From contig JRWQ01000011.1 of assembly GCA_000775715.1 (NCBI GenBank), positions 186,001-250,000 on the forward strand: DNA of 64,000 nucleotides, given 5' to 3'. This document shows, one piece after another, positions 56,022-64,000 of this stretch; the first letter of the stretch is position 1; every line of letters begins with the position of its first letter. Below the pieces are notes generated by a model. It searched no databases. It was given only the letters and a program-made list of their open reading frames with translations, and was not told where the DNA came from. Source of the stretch: Vibrio tubiashii. Lineage in GTDB: Bacteria > Pseudomonadota > Gammaproteobacteria > Enterobacterales > Vibrionaceae. The position numbers were made by a program, and so were the translations under genes.

Positions 56022-57194
56022 TTAGAATACGAAATCTAAACGTGCAGAGTAGACAACGCTATCTTCTTCATTGAACTTACCTGTTGCCACGTTTGACTGT
56101 GTAACTACGTTGCTGCTGAAACCACCGCTGGTGTCTTTGTAATCTACAAATGTGGCGTCGAACTTAAGCGCCATGTTGGCGTAAAAATCCCAACGAGTAC
56201 CCACTGAGTAAGACAGGCGTTCGAAGTTTAACCCTTTGTTTAGGTTTTGAGCGACACCATCCGCTTGGCTTAGTATGGCACTTGGTGCAGGACGTTCGTC
56301 GTTATCGGTAGTCTCCATCCAACTTGCCGCTAGGTAAGGGGTAAACTCTCCAAAACGATAACCAAATAGTCCAGAGACTGAGCGGCTATCATAGAATTTG
56401 CCATCCATCTGTACATCAGTTGCTTCGATGTTGGTTAGGAAATCCCCGTTGTCATATTGCATACCCACCGAGATAAACTGACCGTCTTGGCCATGAAGGC
56501 CAAGGGCTGAAGCGAGTTGACATTGTGAAGAGCTAGTGGCGCTCACGGTTGCGCTGCACTCTGGATTTGCTTCCGCAACAAAGTAAGAACCACGTAGTGT
56601 TAGATCTTCGTAATTCCAACTCGCTGATAAACCGAACATATTATCCAGCTTTACTTCACCAACACGAGAGTCTTCTTCTTCAACGGTTGCAATACCAACG
56701 ACAGGTTGTAGAAGTAGGCTTGAGTTTTCAAACTCAATTGGGATCAGTAGATCCGCGCCTGTGTAGCCACGAAGAACGATGTTGGTATAGGTCTCTTGAG
56801 ATGGGCGAATCATCGGATAGGCGTAGCCTAAGTCGATGAAGTCTGAGTAGAAAAACAGTGGCAAACGTAGTTTACCCGCGCGCACTGTTGCATGTTCAAA
56901 ATCGTATGATGCGTAAGCCATTTCGATTTTTGGGTCGTAGTCGTAGCGGCTATTTGCGACTAGCTGGGTCACAAATTTCGCTTTGTCGTTAATTTGGAAA
57001 TCAAACTGGAGGCCTCCCAGCGTTTCCTGTTCCCAATCGACTTTGTCGTCTGTGTAGCCTGCGTAGCCGATATCATTGTTTGACTTACCGACACCGACAG
57101 AGCCAAAACCACTGACGGAAAGGTTGTTGAGGCTGGCAGCCTGCGTGCCAAATGCGGTAACCGCAATAAGGCTTGCTAGAATGGTCTTTTTCAT
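56022..57194 (-). CDS. Porin-like outer-membrane beta-barrel protein
   Basis: A 390-residue outer-membrane protein. I use ATG 57194 (MKKTILASLIAVTAFGTQA signal peptide, cleavage after QAA); the GTG four codons earlier is part of the ribosome-binding region (GTGGAG). The mature part is built of amphipathic strands (LNNLSVSGFGSVGVGKS, TVRAGKLRLPLFFYS, SARLDFVF) and ends in phenylalanine, the barrel-assembly signal. RAGKLRLPLFFYSDF suggests a porin of the DcaP/OprP-like group, specificity unknown. It lies between an MCP gene (104 nt upstream, with a hairpin between) and a PstS-like gene. Confidence 0.83.
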   Translation of the reverse strand: MKKTILASLIAVTAFGTQAASLNNLSVSGFGSVGVGKSNNDIGYAGYTDDKVDWEQETLGGLQFDFQINDKAKFVTQLVANSRYDYDPKIEMAYASYDFEHATVRAGKLRLPLFFYSDFIDLGYAYPMIRPSQETYTNIVLRGYTGADLLIPIEFENSSLLLQPVVGIATVEEEDSRVGEVKLDNMFGLSASWNYEDLTLRGSYFVAEANPECSATVSATSSSQCQLASALGLHGQDGQFISVGMQYDNGDFLTNIEATDVQMDGKFYDSRSVSGLFGYRFGEFTPYLAASWMETTDNDERPAPSAILSQADGVAQNLNKGLNFERLSYSVGTRWDFYANMALKFDATFVDYKDTSGGFSSNVVTQSNVATGKFNEEDSVVYSARLDFVF

Positions 57195-57253
57195 TTTGAA
57201 CTCCACTACTGTGTTCGTTTATTTTTGCTTTTTTAAATTTAAGGTGCAGCAAT

Positions 57254-57282
57254 CCACACTTGGCCAAAATGACCAAGTGTGG
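57254..57282. repeat. Perfect 10-bp inverted repeat between MCP and porin genes
   Basis: CCACACTTGG (57254-57263), 9-nt spacer, CCAAGTGTGG (57273-57282). No T-run on either strand. It lies 17 nt after the MCP stop and 60 nt before the porin start. It may be an operator for the porin gene or a processing or stability hairpin in the shared mRNA. Confidence 0.55.
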
Positions 57283-57298
57283 GAGCTAAAGGTTAGGG

Positions 57299-58912
57299 TT
57301 ATTTCACCTTAAAGTTTGTCGTCAATCCTGAAAGATTGGCGGTAATTGAGTTGATATCATGAGCGACACCGTCGAGCTCTCCGACACTATCGGCTGTACC
57401 TTGAGCCATAGTGCGAATGTTACCGACAATGGTTTCGATCTCACTTGAAGCGCGTTCTTGCTCTTCAGTGGAAGAAGCAATGAGGTCATTCTTGTTGCTG
57501 ATGTCAGATACATCACTCGTGATGCGCTGCAAAGACTGCTCGGCAACGAGGGACTTCTCGACACACTCTTCTGCTCGGCTAGCACTTTCTGAAATGATGT
57601 TTGCTGCGGTTTTGGTCTGCTCTTGAAGCTGGTGCAATACCGATTGGATCTCTTGTGTTGAGGTTTGGGTACGAGAAGCAAGGGTTCGCACTTCATCAGC
57701 GACCACAGCGAATCCACGACCTTGTTCCCCTGCGCGCGCTGCTTCAATCGCTGCGTTCAATGCGAGTAGGTTGGTTTGCTCCGCAATTGCACTAATTGAA
57801 TCTAAAATTGAACCTGCATTTTGAGTATTTTGATCGAGTTGCTGGACCACAAGTGAAGCATTTCTGACTTCTTCGGTTAGCTCTTGTACGGCTGTAATGG
57901 TGCTTTTTACTTGAGCTTCACCTTTATGCGCTTCTTGACTCGCGCTGCTGGCGGAAGTCGATGCCTCATTGGCGTGCGAAGCTATGTGTCTAGCGGCATC
58001 GAACAACTGACTTAATGAGGAAGAAACCTCTTCGATAGCACTATGTTGGTTGTTAGATAGATCTGTCGTTTTACGGCTAGATGAAACCAGCGTGCTAGAG
58101 ATCTGATCAAGTTGATTGACGTTGTTTATGGTCTCAGTTACGTTTTGCTTTAGCTTGGCGACGAATACATTAAAATAGTCGATAACAGGTTTGAGTTCGT
58201 CATTTTTATCGTGGTTAATTTGAACCGTTAAGTCACCATCACCCTCGGCAATATCTCGCATTTTCTGTGCAAAACCGCCCAAATCGGTGCGAATTCCACG
58301 TGATACGTACCAGCCCATCGCGACGATAAGGAACAGTGCGACACCTCCTAAAATACTCATTAGTTGAGTCGCTGATTGGTTGTTTTCACCAAGGTCAGTC
58401 ACAGAAGTTTCGAAGTCAGTGATTCGAGCGTCAGAAAACAGCCTCATGTCGCTCTTGAGGGCTTCGAGCAATTTATTGTTTGTTTCCGCTTGTTTGGCTG
58501 CTGTCGCTAAATCCAAATCACCATCAATCATGCCTAACGCCAAATTGTAAGTGGCTTGGTAATAGGTATAGAGTGATTGGGTTAAGGCGCTTGTTGTTGT
58601 TTTTAAATCTGGTTGCAACTGTGCTTGTAGGTTTAAATTACCAACAATTTCATCCAGAGTTGATTGATTCATTTCTAGCAGTTCTTCGTCTCCTAGGGTC
58701 ACTGCGAGATTGAAACGCTCTGCGAGTTGGGAAAGGAGGAACGAGTTCAAAGACGCTGAATTCATTACGGGGTAGTATAACTTATTGATACTACGAACTT
58801 GTTCAGTGTTATTGGTAAGCGTAGTTCCGCTAATAGATAAAATACTGGCGAATCCAAATAGTGACAGAAGGCACAGAGCAATAACCTTCCCCCGAATAGA
58901 GAGCGACATCAT
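57299..58912 (-). CDS. Methyl-accepting chemotaxis protein
   Basis: A 537-residue transmembrane chemoreceptor. First membrane helix at residues 8-30, a periplasmic four-helix-bundle-like domain (about 31-185), second helix near 190-210 ([17 protein letters not shown]), a HAMP domain (about 211-265) and the cytoplasmic signalling domain with the invariant hairpin tip [20 protein letters not shown] (about 380-400 in part) and [12 protein letters not shown]. No C-terminal pentapeptide. MMSL start; either Met is possible. It is followed by a porin and a PstS-like protein on the same strand, suggesting that it senses the same solute. Confidence 0.93.
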   Translation of the reverse strand: MMSLSIRGKVIALCLLSLFGFASILSISGTTLTNNTEQVRSINKLYYPVMNSASLNSFLLSQLAERFNLAVTLGDEELLEMNQSTLDEIVGNLNLQAQLQPDLKTTTSALTQSLYTYYQATYNLALGMIDGDLDLATAAKQAETNNKLLEALKSDMRLFSDARITDFETSVTDLGENNQSATQLMSILGGVALFLIVAMGWYVSRGIRTDLGGFAQKMRDIAEGDGDLTVQINHDKNDELKPVIDYFNVFVAKLKQNVTETINNVNQLDQISSTLVSSSRKTTDLSNNQHSAIEEVSSSLSQLFDAARHIASHANEASTSASSASQEAHKGEAQVKSTITAVQELTEEVRNASLVVQQLDQNTQNAGSILDSISAIAEQTNLLALNAAIEAARAGEQGRGFAVVADEVRTLASRTQTSTQEIQSVLHQLQEQTKTAANIISESASRAEECVEKSLVAEQSLQRITSDVSDISNKNDLIASSTEEQERASSEIETIVGNIRTMAQGTADSVGELDGVAHDINSITANLSGLTTNFKVK

Positions 58913-59220
58913 TGAGACATCCTTATCAAAAAAGCTGAATATAAATATTGATTTTATAATTATTGAGACACGTTGGTGTCACATTTATTTTACATTTAAT
59001 GTCAGTTATGACAATAGAGTATTTATTCAGTTTATAGATCTATGATAGGAAAGTTTTTATCTAACAATTACTTGCAGTGTTTGTGTTGGCTAATTTCTTT
59101 TTGTTTATGTGATATTTGTCAATAGATAGGATGAAGTTATGCGATTTGGTTATTAGCCTGGTGAAGGCTTTGCGGCGCAGTAGGTCAGCGCCGCGAATGG
59201 TGTTTTGTAATTGTTGGAAC
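58913..59220. other. Gene-free stretch between the MCP and PLP-enzyme genes
   Basis: 308 bp, AT-rich, containing the MCP promoter region near 58920-59050. A GC-rich stem-loop GCGGCGC-N9-GCGCCGC (59172-59178/59188-59194) lies 27 nt past the stop of the PLP-enzyme gene. The stem has no clear T-run, so its role as a terminator is uncertain. Short frames here lack ribosome-binding sites. Confidence 0.6.
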
Positions 59221-60276
59221 CTAATTGGATATTAGTTCATTGATTGCGTTTATATATGGCTGAAGATCACCGATATTTTTCGCGACCCACTCTGGATTGT
59301 AGTAGGTGTCTAAGTAGCGCTCGCCACTATCACACAATAGGGTGACAATGGAGCCTTTTTCTCCGCTTGCTTTCATCTCGCTTGCCAGTTGAAGCACGCC
59401 ATATAAGTTTGTTCCAGTTGATGCGCCGACTTTACGGCCAAGGATGGATTCTAGCCAGTGTGCTGTTGCTACAGACGCGGCATCAGGAATCTTTCTCATT
59501 TCATCTACAACGCCTGGAATGAAGCTCGGTTCTGCACGTGGGCGACCAATACCTTCGATTTTACTGCCAGTATCACTTGTGAGTTCTTTATCGCCAGTCA
59601 TGAAATAGTCATAAAAAACAGAATTCTCTGGGTCGACAACACACAACTTAGTGTCATGTTTCTGGTAACGAATAAAACGGCCAATTGTCGCTGATGTACC
59701 GCCAGTACCAGGGCTCATTACGACCCAAGTTGGAATTGGGTGATCTTCCATCTCCATCTGGCTAAAGATCGAGTTGGCAATATTGTTGTTGCCACGCCAA
59801 TCAGTAGCGCGCTCTGCGTAGGTGAACTGGTCGATGTAGTGACCATTGAGCTCTTTAGCTAGGCGGTGAGACTCGGCATAAATTTGGTCGGATCTATCCA
59901 CTAGGTGAGCTTGGCCACCATAAAACTCGATCTGCTCAATTTTCTTACAAGCTGTGGACTTCGGCATCACGGCGATAAACGGCAAACCAAGTAGTCGTGC
60001 GAAGTAGGCTTCTGAAACGGCAGTACTGCCAGACGATGACTCGATAATGGTCGTTTCAGGACCAACCCAACCGTTACAAATAGCGTAAAGGAATAGAGAG
60101 CGGGCAAGACGGTGCTTTAGTGAGCCTGTTGGATGAGTACTCTCATCTTTGAGGTAGATGTCGATGCCATCTAGGCTTGGAAGGTCAAGTTTTATTAAGT
60201 GAGTGTCCGCACTACGCTGATAGTCAGCTTCAATTTTGCGAACCGCATTGTTAATCCAGTTATGATCTTTGCACAT
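59221..60276 (-). CDS. Cysteine synthase-family PLP enzyme (predicted cysteine desulfhydrase or desulfidase)
   Basis: Fold type II PLP enzyme of 351 residues. The PLP lysine is in [12 protein letters not shown] (about residue 54). [18 protein letters not shown] and the phosphate-binding [12 protein letters not shown] loop are typical of the cysteine synthase family. I favour ATG 60276 ([19 protein letters not shown]); the in-frame TTG at 60309 adds 11 residues. It is divergent from a DecR-type regulator, which in E. coli responds to cysteine and activates a cysteine-degrading enzyme. A role in cysteine breakdown to pyruvate, ammonia and sulfide is therefore likely (inference). Cysteine synthesis is less likely. 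Confidence 0.85.
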   Translation of the reverse strand: MCKDHNWINNAVRKIEADYQRSADTHLIKLDLPSLDGIDIYLKDESTHPTGSLKHRLARSLFLYAICNGWVGPETTIIESSSGSTAVSEAYFARLLGLPFIAVMPKSTACKKIEQIEFYGGQAHLVDRSDQIYAESHRLAKELNGHYIDQFTYAERATDWRGNNNIANSIFSQMEMEDHPIPTWVVMSPGTGGTSATIGRFIRYQKHDTKLCVVDPENSVFYDYFMTGDKELTSDTGSKIEGIGRPRAEPSFIPGVVDEMRKIPDAASVATAHWLESILGRKVGASTGTNLYGVLQLASEMKASGEKGSIVTLLCDSGERYLDTYYNPEWVAKNIGDLQPYINAINELISN

Positions 60277-60404
60277 GGCCTTATTTCCGTAAACTTGGTA
60301 TGAGTTCAATTTAGCTACATTTGTGGAGAAAAGCTTTGCTAAAGTTGCTGTGGTTGAGTTAGTTTGTAGAAAATTTTTCTACTTTAAACAATGGTGTGGA
60401 CAAT

Positions 60405-60872
60405 ATGATCGATAAAACGGATAGGAAGATACTAGAGCTATTGCAAAGTGACGCGACCCTATCGCTCAATGATCTGGCTGAAGCGGTGAATCTAACCACG
60501 ACACCTTGTTGGAAGCGGCTGAAAAAGCTCGAAGATACAGGGATTATCGAGAAAAGAGTGGCATTGCTTAATCCAGAGAAGCTTGGTTTGTCGTTCACCG
60601 CATTTGTGTTGGTGAAAACTAATGATCATTCACACGAGTGGTATAGCCAATTTGTAGAGACAGTCTCGGAGTTTCCCGAAGTGATGGAGTTTTATCGCAT
60701 GGCGGGCGAGTATGATTACATGATGAAAGTGCTAGTTAATGATATGAAGTGCTTTGATAGCTTTTATAAGAAGCTGGTTAATTCGGTGGAAGGGATTTCC
60801 AATGTGACCTCCACGTTTGCAATGGAGCCTTTGAAATACACCACGGCACTGCCTCTGGTTTACAAAGGGTAA
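60405..60872 (+). CDS. decR: Lrp/AsnC-family regulator DecR
   Basis: Cysteine-responsive activator. The 155-residue protein ([14 protein letters not shown]) has an N-terminal AsnC-type helix-turn-helix with [25 protein letters not shown] (in part) and the RAM effector domain. It matches E. coli DecR (YbaO) strongly, including [22 protein letters not shown] YRMAGEYDY and [13 protein letters not shown] chose ATG 60405 by that match; GTG 60396 is in frame. It is divergent from the cysteine-type PLP gene across 128 bp, the probable target promoter. In E. coli the gene also lies near tesB-ybaY-ybaZ. Confidence 0.92.
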   Translation: MIDKTDRKILELLQSDATLSLNDLAEAVNLTTTPCWKRLKKLEDTGIIEKRVALLNPEKLGLSFTAFVLVKTNDHSHEWYSQFVETVSEFPEVMEFYRMAGEYDYMMKVLVNDMKCFDSFYKKLVNSVEGISNVTSTFAMEPLKYTTALPLVYKG

Positions 60873-60895
60873 TTGGCTGTAGACCTAAAAGCAGT

Positions 60896-60917
60896 AAAAA
60901 GCCTCCAAGGAGGAGGC
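60896..60917 (-). terminator. Rho-independent terminator of tesB
   Basis: On the minus strand GCCTCC (60917-60912), loop of 5, GGAGGC (60906-60901) followed by TTTTTAC. It lies 12 nt after the tesB stop, between the converging decR and tesB genes. Confidence 0.8.
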
Positions 60918-60928
60918 CTGCTAATAAA

Positions 60929-61789
60929 CTATTCAGTAAAGCGCATCACGCCTTCTTGAACTGCTGAAGCGACTAAGTCACCATTGCGATTGTAGATTTC
61001 ACCACGAACTAAACCACGGGTATTACTTGCTGTTGGGCTTTCGATAACATATAGCAACCACTCATCCATTTTAAATGGGCGGTGGAACCAGATCGAGTGA
61101 TCGATAGTGGCCACTTGGAATTTTGGTGTCATGAGTGATACACCATGTGGATGTAGTGCGGTTACTAAGAAACCCCAGTCTGACGCGTAACCTAGTAAGT
61201 ATTGGTGGATCAACTGGTTCTCCGGCACCTCTCCATTTGCACGAATCCACAGGTATTGCTTCGGCTCGACTTTCTCAGGTTTTAACGGGTTCACCACGGT
61301 GACTGGGCGCATCTCGATCGGCTTCTCACCGCAGAAGGTCTTCTTTAGCTTTTCTGGCAGAAACGCTGCAATTTGTTCTGCAAGCTCTGACTCAGAGGCG
61401 TAATTCTCCGGACCAGGTATATTCGGCATGGTATTTTGATGCTCAAAACCTGGTGCTTCACCATGGTAAGACGCAGTCAAATAGAAGATAGGTCGCCCAT
61501 TTTGAATCGCCTTTACGCGGCGAGTACTAAAGCTACGGCCATCGCGCAGGTTTTCAACGTCATAGATAATCGGTTTTTCTGGATTGCCCGGGTATAGAAA
61601 GTAGCTGTGAAAGGAGTGTACAGTACGGTCTTCATCTACAGTGTAACGCGCAGCTGAGAGAGCTTGACCAATGACTTGGCCGCCATAAACTTGAGGTAGC
61701 CCTAAGTTTTCGCTCTGGCCTCTAAATAGACCTTTTTCTAGCTTTTCCAGTTGGAGTAACTTAAGTAACTCTGTAAGCGGTTTGCTCAT
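60929..61789 (-). CDS. tesB: Acyl-CoA thioesterase II
   Basis: Double hot-dog thioesterase that hydrolyses medium- and long-chain acyl-CoA. The 286 residues match E. coli TesB in length and pattern: [30 protein letters not shown], the catalytic Asp in [12 protein letters not shown] (about residue 204) and the C-terminal [17 protein letters not shown]. It is the neighbour of ybaY and ybaZ, as in E. coli. ATG 61789. Divergent from ybaY across about 220 bp. A role in recycling CoA and releasing fatty acids is established for the family only. Confidence 0.94.
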   Translation of the reverse strand: MSKPLTELLKLLQLEKLEKGLFRGQSENLGLPQVYGGQVIGQALSAARYTVDEDRTVHSFHSYFLYPGNPEKPIIYDVENLRDGRSFSTRRVKAIQNGRPIFYLTASYHGEAPGFEHQNTMPNIPGPENYASESELAEQIAAFLPEKLKKTFCGEKPIEMRPVTVVNPLKPEKVEPKQYLWIRANGEVPENQLIHQYLLGYASDWGFLVTALHPHGVSLMTPKFQVATIDHSIWFHRPFKMDEWLLYVIESPTASNTRGLVRGEIYNRNGDLVASAVQEGVMRFTE

Positions 61790-62012
61790 TATAAAAACCT
61801 TTATTCTTAGTATCTGTCGATCATTTTACCGTTATTAGTAAGAAATAAAACAACTGCTTGGAGATAGTTGTAAGCCTCGGTTGTATCGAACAGACTCTAA
61901 TGTCAGCTTGAGTTCAATATCGTTAAAGTCTTGTCAATATTGGATAAATTTCAATGACAAATAATAGCGGCCGCTTATAATTTGTGCTGAGTTAATTATT
62001 GAGTGATTGTTT

Positions 62013-62441
62013 ATGAAAAAGGTCTACGCGCTGATTGTTTCCGCTATGCTAGGTTTAGTACTAATGGGTTGCCAGTCTGCCGATCCAGTTAAAACTCCCA
62101 ATAGTGTCGAAAAGGTGACAGGAACAGTGAGTTATCGTGAGCGTATAGCGCTATCAGAAGGCGCTGTTGTCACTGTGACTTTACAAGATGTGTCTTTAGC
62201 GGATGCGCCTGCAAAAGTGATTGCTAAACATCGTTTTGAAACCAATGGTCAGCAAGTCCCGTTTGATTTTGATCTGGCGTACCACACGGCAAAAATTGAT
62301 GCGCGTCATCGCTATAGTGTGAGTGCTCGAATTGAGGTGAATGGGTCACTACGCTTTATCACTGACATTTCATACCCAGTGATAACCGATCCAAACAACA
62401 CTGACCATGTTGACCTGCGCCTTATTGGTGTAGGGCAGTAG
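62013..62441 (+). CDS. ybaY: YbaY-family lipoprotein
   Basis: A 142-residue lipoprotein of unknown function. ATG 62013 gives MKKVYALIVSAMLGLVLMGCQ: a signal peptide ending in a clear lipobox (LVLMGC, lipidated Cys about residue 21). The residue after Cys is Gln, not Asp, so outer-membrane sorting is predicted. The mature part is a YbaY-type beta-sandwich (VTVTLQDVSLADAPAKVI, RYSVSARIEVNG, LRFITDISYPV). The in-frame TTG at 62007 adds two unneeded residues. Gene order tesB-ybaY-ybaZ equals E. coli, which supports the name. Confidence 0.9.
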   Translation: MKKVYALIVSAMLGLVLMGCQSADPVKTPNSVEKVTGTVSYRERIALSEGAVVTVTLQDVSLADAPAKVIAKHRFETNGQQVPFDFDLAYHTAKIDARHRYSVSARIEVNGSLRFITDISYPVITDPNNTDHVDLRLIGVGQ

Positions 62442-62479
62442 TTGCTAGAGTCCAATGGGTCCTAATAACTTGGCAGTCG

Positions 62480-62782
62480 TTACGGCTGCCATCTGAACCT
62501 TCTTAAGCTCACCTTGCCATCGGCAGTCACCTCAACCCCCTCTGCTATTAATGCTTCTCGCTGACGGACTAAGTCTTCACCTTTGAGAGATATTCGCCCT
62601 TGACTGTTAATAACCCGGAACCAAGGTAGTTTACTGTCAGGGGGTAAATTGCTTAGCGCTTTTCCAACATGACGGGCATATCCTGGGTATCCTGCCAATT
62701 TTGCGATCTCGCCATAAGTGCTCACTTTTCCTAAGGGAATTTGGTGAATTACAGCAAAGATTTGCAATAAAAACTGATCCAT
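62480..62782 (-). CDS. ybaZ: Alkyltransferase-like protein (ATL/YbaZ)
   Basis: A 100-residue homologue of O6-alkylguanine-DNA alkyltransferase that cannot accept the alkyl group. In true MGMT the motif is PCHR; here it reads LPWFRVINSQG, with Trp in place of the active cysteine, the defining ATL change, and Phe in place of His. The helix-turn-helix part YGEIAKLAGYPGYARHVGKAL is intact. ATL proteins bind O6-alkylguanine lesions and flag them to nucleotide-excision repair. It converges on ybaY across 38 bp. ATG 62782, no overlapping neighbour. Confidence 0.92.
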   Translation of the reverse strand: MDQFLLQIFAVIHQIPLGKVSTYGEIAKLAGYPGYARHVGKALSNLPPDSKLPWFRVINSQGRISLKGEDLVRQREALIAEGVEVTADGKVSLRRFRWQP

Positions 62783-62832
62783 AATGACGGTGTCCTAGTG
62801 TAGTTTTTCCAAGGAATGGATAAGGAGAGGGC

Positions 62833-63573
62833 GTGGTATTGTCAACAATTCAGTTCTTAGTGACAACTTTATTAGCTGTGGTTTGCGCACGAGCAATTAG
62901 CTTGAGCGAGGGCGATATCCCTGTCTTGGCCCTATTGATTCCAGCGCTATGGGTTTTACCCCAAGGTGGTGTCGTGGGCCTCGTACTCATGGCAGCTATG
63001 ACCACTTACGGCCTTACACTTCCTTATCAGCCTATCACACTTTCTGTCAGTCTATGGATACTGTTCCCGCTGTTAATGGTCGCATTTTCTAAACGCAGTA
63101 GTATTGGTGTTGTGTTAACTAGTTTGTTGATTGTGAGTACTTTATTGGTCGGCATCATGGTTACCCAAGGCGGTGGAAAGCTAGCAGGTGATCCTTTGGT
63201 GACTCTTGTCCAAACTGTTGCCGTGTGTGTGACTTGGTGGGCGGCTTCTCACTGGAAACCATCTAATCATCATAGCTGGTGGGCACTGGGGCTCATACTA
63301 CCGCTATGGATCGCGGACCTTTCACATGCTGCACTTATCGCACTTTGTGTGACGGGCATTATGGCTTCTATGGAGAGTTTGTCGCAGCTAAAAACTTTTA
63401 AGTGGAGCAAGCTATTGTGCTGGACGCTGCCTACGGTTGGCTTTGCCGCACTGGTGGTGTCTCCCAATATTGAGGTGCCCAATCCAGTCTTCGTCGTGTG
63501 GTTATGCTTACTAGGTACAGCATGGATGACCGACTATATTTTAAGAAGTGTGGAAGAGAACCAAGATATATAA
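62833..63573 (+). CDS. Predicted polytopic membrane protein, family not recognised
   Basis: A 246-residue protein of about seven hydrophobic segments (for example FLVTTLLAVVCARAI, VLALLIPALWVL, VGLVLMAAMTTYGLTL, VVLTSLLIVSTLLVGIM, WALGLILPLWIADL, LLCWTLPTVGFAALVV, VFVVWLCLLGTAWM) and a short charged C terminus. The start is GTG 62833 with GGAGAGG at 62823-62829. I do not recognise the family and see no transporter or enzyme motif. It lies divergent from ybaZ with the starts 50 nt apart. A partial binding-domain gene follows after 146 bp. Confidence 0.7.
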   Translation: MVLSTIQFLVTTLLAVVCARAISLSEGDIPVLALLIPALWVLPQGGVVGLVLMAAMTTYGLTLPYQPITLSVSLWILFPLLMVAFSKRSSIGVVLTSLLIVSTLLVGIMVTQGGGKLAGDPLVTLVQTVAVCVTWWAASHWKPSNHHSWWALGLILPLWIADLSHAALIALCVTGIMASMESLSQLKTFKWSKLLCWTLPTVGFAALVVSPNIEVPNPVFVVWLCLLGTAWMTDYILRSVEENQDI

Positions 63574-63719
63574 AATATCTATGCTAACAGTGCGATATGT
63601 GTACTTGGCATATGTGACTGTTTGTGTCAGGATTGTCGCAAATTTGTACGCTTTTGCTACGGAATGGCGAATTTGTTAACAAATGGCTTGGATATTGGCA
63701 CAAAAAGGGATGTGTGGGC

Positions 63720-64000
63720 ATGGGACTATTTTGGCGAACGGCTCTAATTATTATTAGTGTTGTTTTTTCGTCTAGTGCATTAAGCCGTGCAACCTACAAG
63801 GTGGGCATAGAGGCTGATGACTTTGTCACTCGAACTCTTTTTGATGTGCTTTCTGAACAGTTTGATGTCCAAGTTGACTATGTTTACTATCCTAGCTTTA
63901 GCGAAATCCTTGAAGCCGTTGAGCTAGGGCAGGCTGACTTCGCCGCTAATGTGACCTATACACCGGAAAGAGCGCTTATTTACGATTTTTCTCGGCCAAC
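63720..64000 (+). CDS. Exported protein with periplasmic-binding domain, 5' part (cut by right edge)
   Basis: The first 93 codons are seen: MGLFWRTALIIISVVFSSSALS, a signal peptide or signal anchor. A SBP_bac_3-like binding domain follows (YKVGIEADDFVTRTLFDVL in part, then LGQADFAANVTYTPERALIYDFSRP). That last block is the typical first-lobe pattern of amino-acid-type binding domains. In Vibrio such a domain is often the sensor part of a histidine kinase or diguanylate cyclase, but it could be a plain transporter component; the rest is beyond the window. AAGGGA at 63705-63710 supports ATG 63720. Confidence 0.7.
   Translation, partial: MGLFWRTALIIISVVFSSSALSRATYKVGIEADDFVTRTLFDVLSEQFDVQVDYVYYPSFSEILEAVELGQADFAANVTYTPERALIYDFSRP

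Noticed and set aside
59172..59194. GC-rich stem as a rho-independent terminator of the PLP-enzyme gene
   Set aside because: No T-run follows on the minus strand; noted only as a stem-loop.
61964..61975. Palindrome AGCGGCCGCT upstream of ybaY as an operator
   Set aside because: It is a short GC palindrome equal to a common restriction site, with no supporting symmetry around it.

Overview
This window is a stretch of a Vibrio chromosome (Vibrionaceae, probably genus Vibrio; the species cannot be fixed from the sequence alone). Nearly every gene is a housekeeping gene with a recognisable enterobacterial counterpart. Gene order over the first 17 kb matches the classic gamma-proteobacterial run rne / rluC / yceF / yceD-rpmF-plsX-fabH-fabD-fabG-acpP-fabF-pabC-mltG-tmk-holB-ycfH / ptsG. 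No tRNA, rRNA, insertion sequence, prophage, integron or CRISPR array is visible.

Layout. (1) 1-17 kb: RNase E (cut by the left edge) with its long regulatory leader, pseudouridine synthase RluC, the fatty-acid and phospholipid initiation operon, then the pabC-mltG-tmk-holB-ycfH operon and the glucose PTS permease PtsG. (2) 17-23 kb: a small beta-barrel-like protein, a 30-residue YnhF-type peptide, a patatin-like lipase, pyruvate kinase PykA, the glucose repressor Mlc (a likely regulator of ptsG 5 kb away) and CheV. (3) 23-28.5 kb: the SOS mutagenesis cassette imuA-imuB-dnaE2 behind a perfect LexA box. (4) 28.6-40 kb: yciK/sohB, RhlE helicase, rhombosortase beside a DTW-domain tRNA-modification enzyme, dGTPase, an EmrAB-type efflux pair with its LysR regulator, and yfbR-alaA. 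(5) 40-48 kb: the complete menaquinone operon menF-D-H-B-C-E, with an 80-bp imperfect palindrome between menB and menC. (6) 47.7-64 kb: a FIST/degenerate-GGDEF/EAL signalling protein, a 58-residue membrane protein whose ribosome-binding site sits inside a hairpin, a YeiH-type exporter, a TetR regulator with a fused LplT/PlsC-like protein, a Tim44-domain protein, an MCP-porin-binding-protein cluster, a DecR-type regulator divergent from a cysteine-type PLP enzyme, tesB-ybaY-ybaZ, an unrecognised membrane protein, and the first part of a periplasmic-binding-domain protein cut by the right edge.

The most unusual parts are non-coding. Two copies of a dispersed intergenic repeat (3.3 kb and 16.9 kb) combine strings of tiny hairpins with 7-bp tandem repeats. 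A palindromic element interrupts the men operon. A hairpin covers the start of a very small membrane-protein gene. I found no multi-gene system that is clearly new; the MCP-porin-binding-protein cluster and the hairpin-controlled small protein are the best candidates for undescribed biology.
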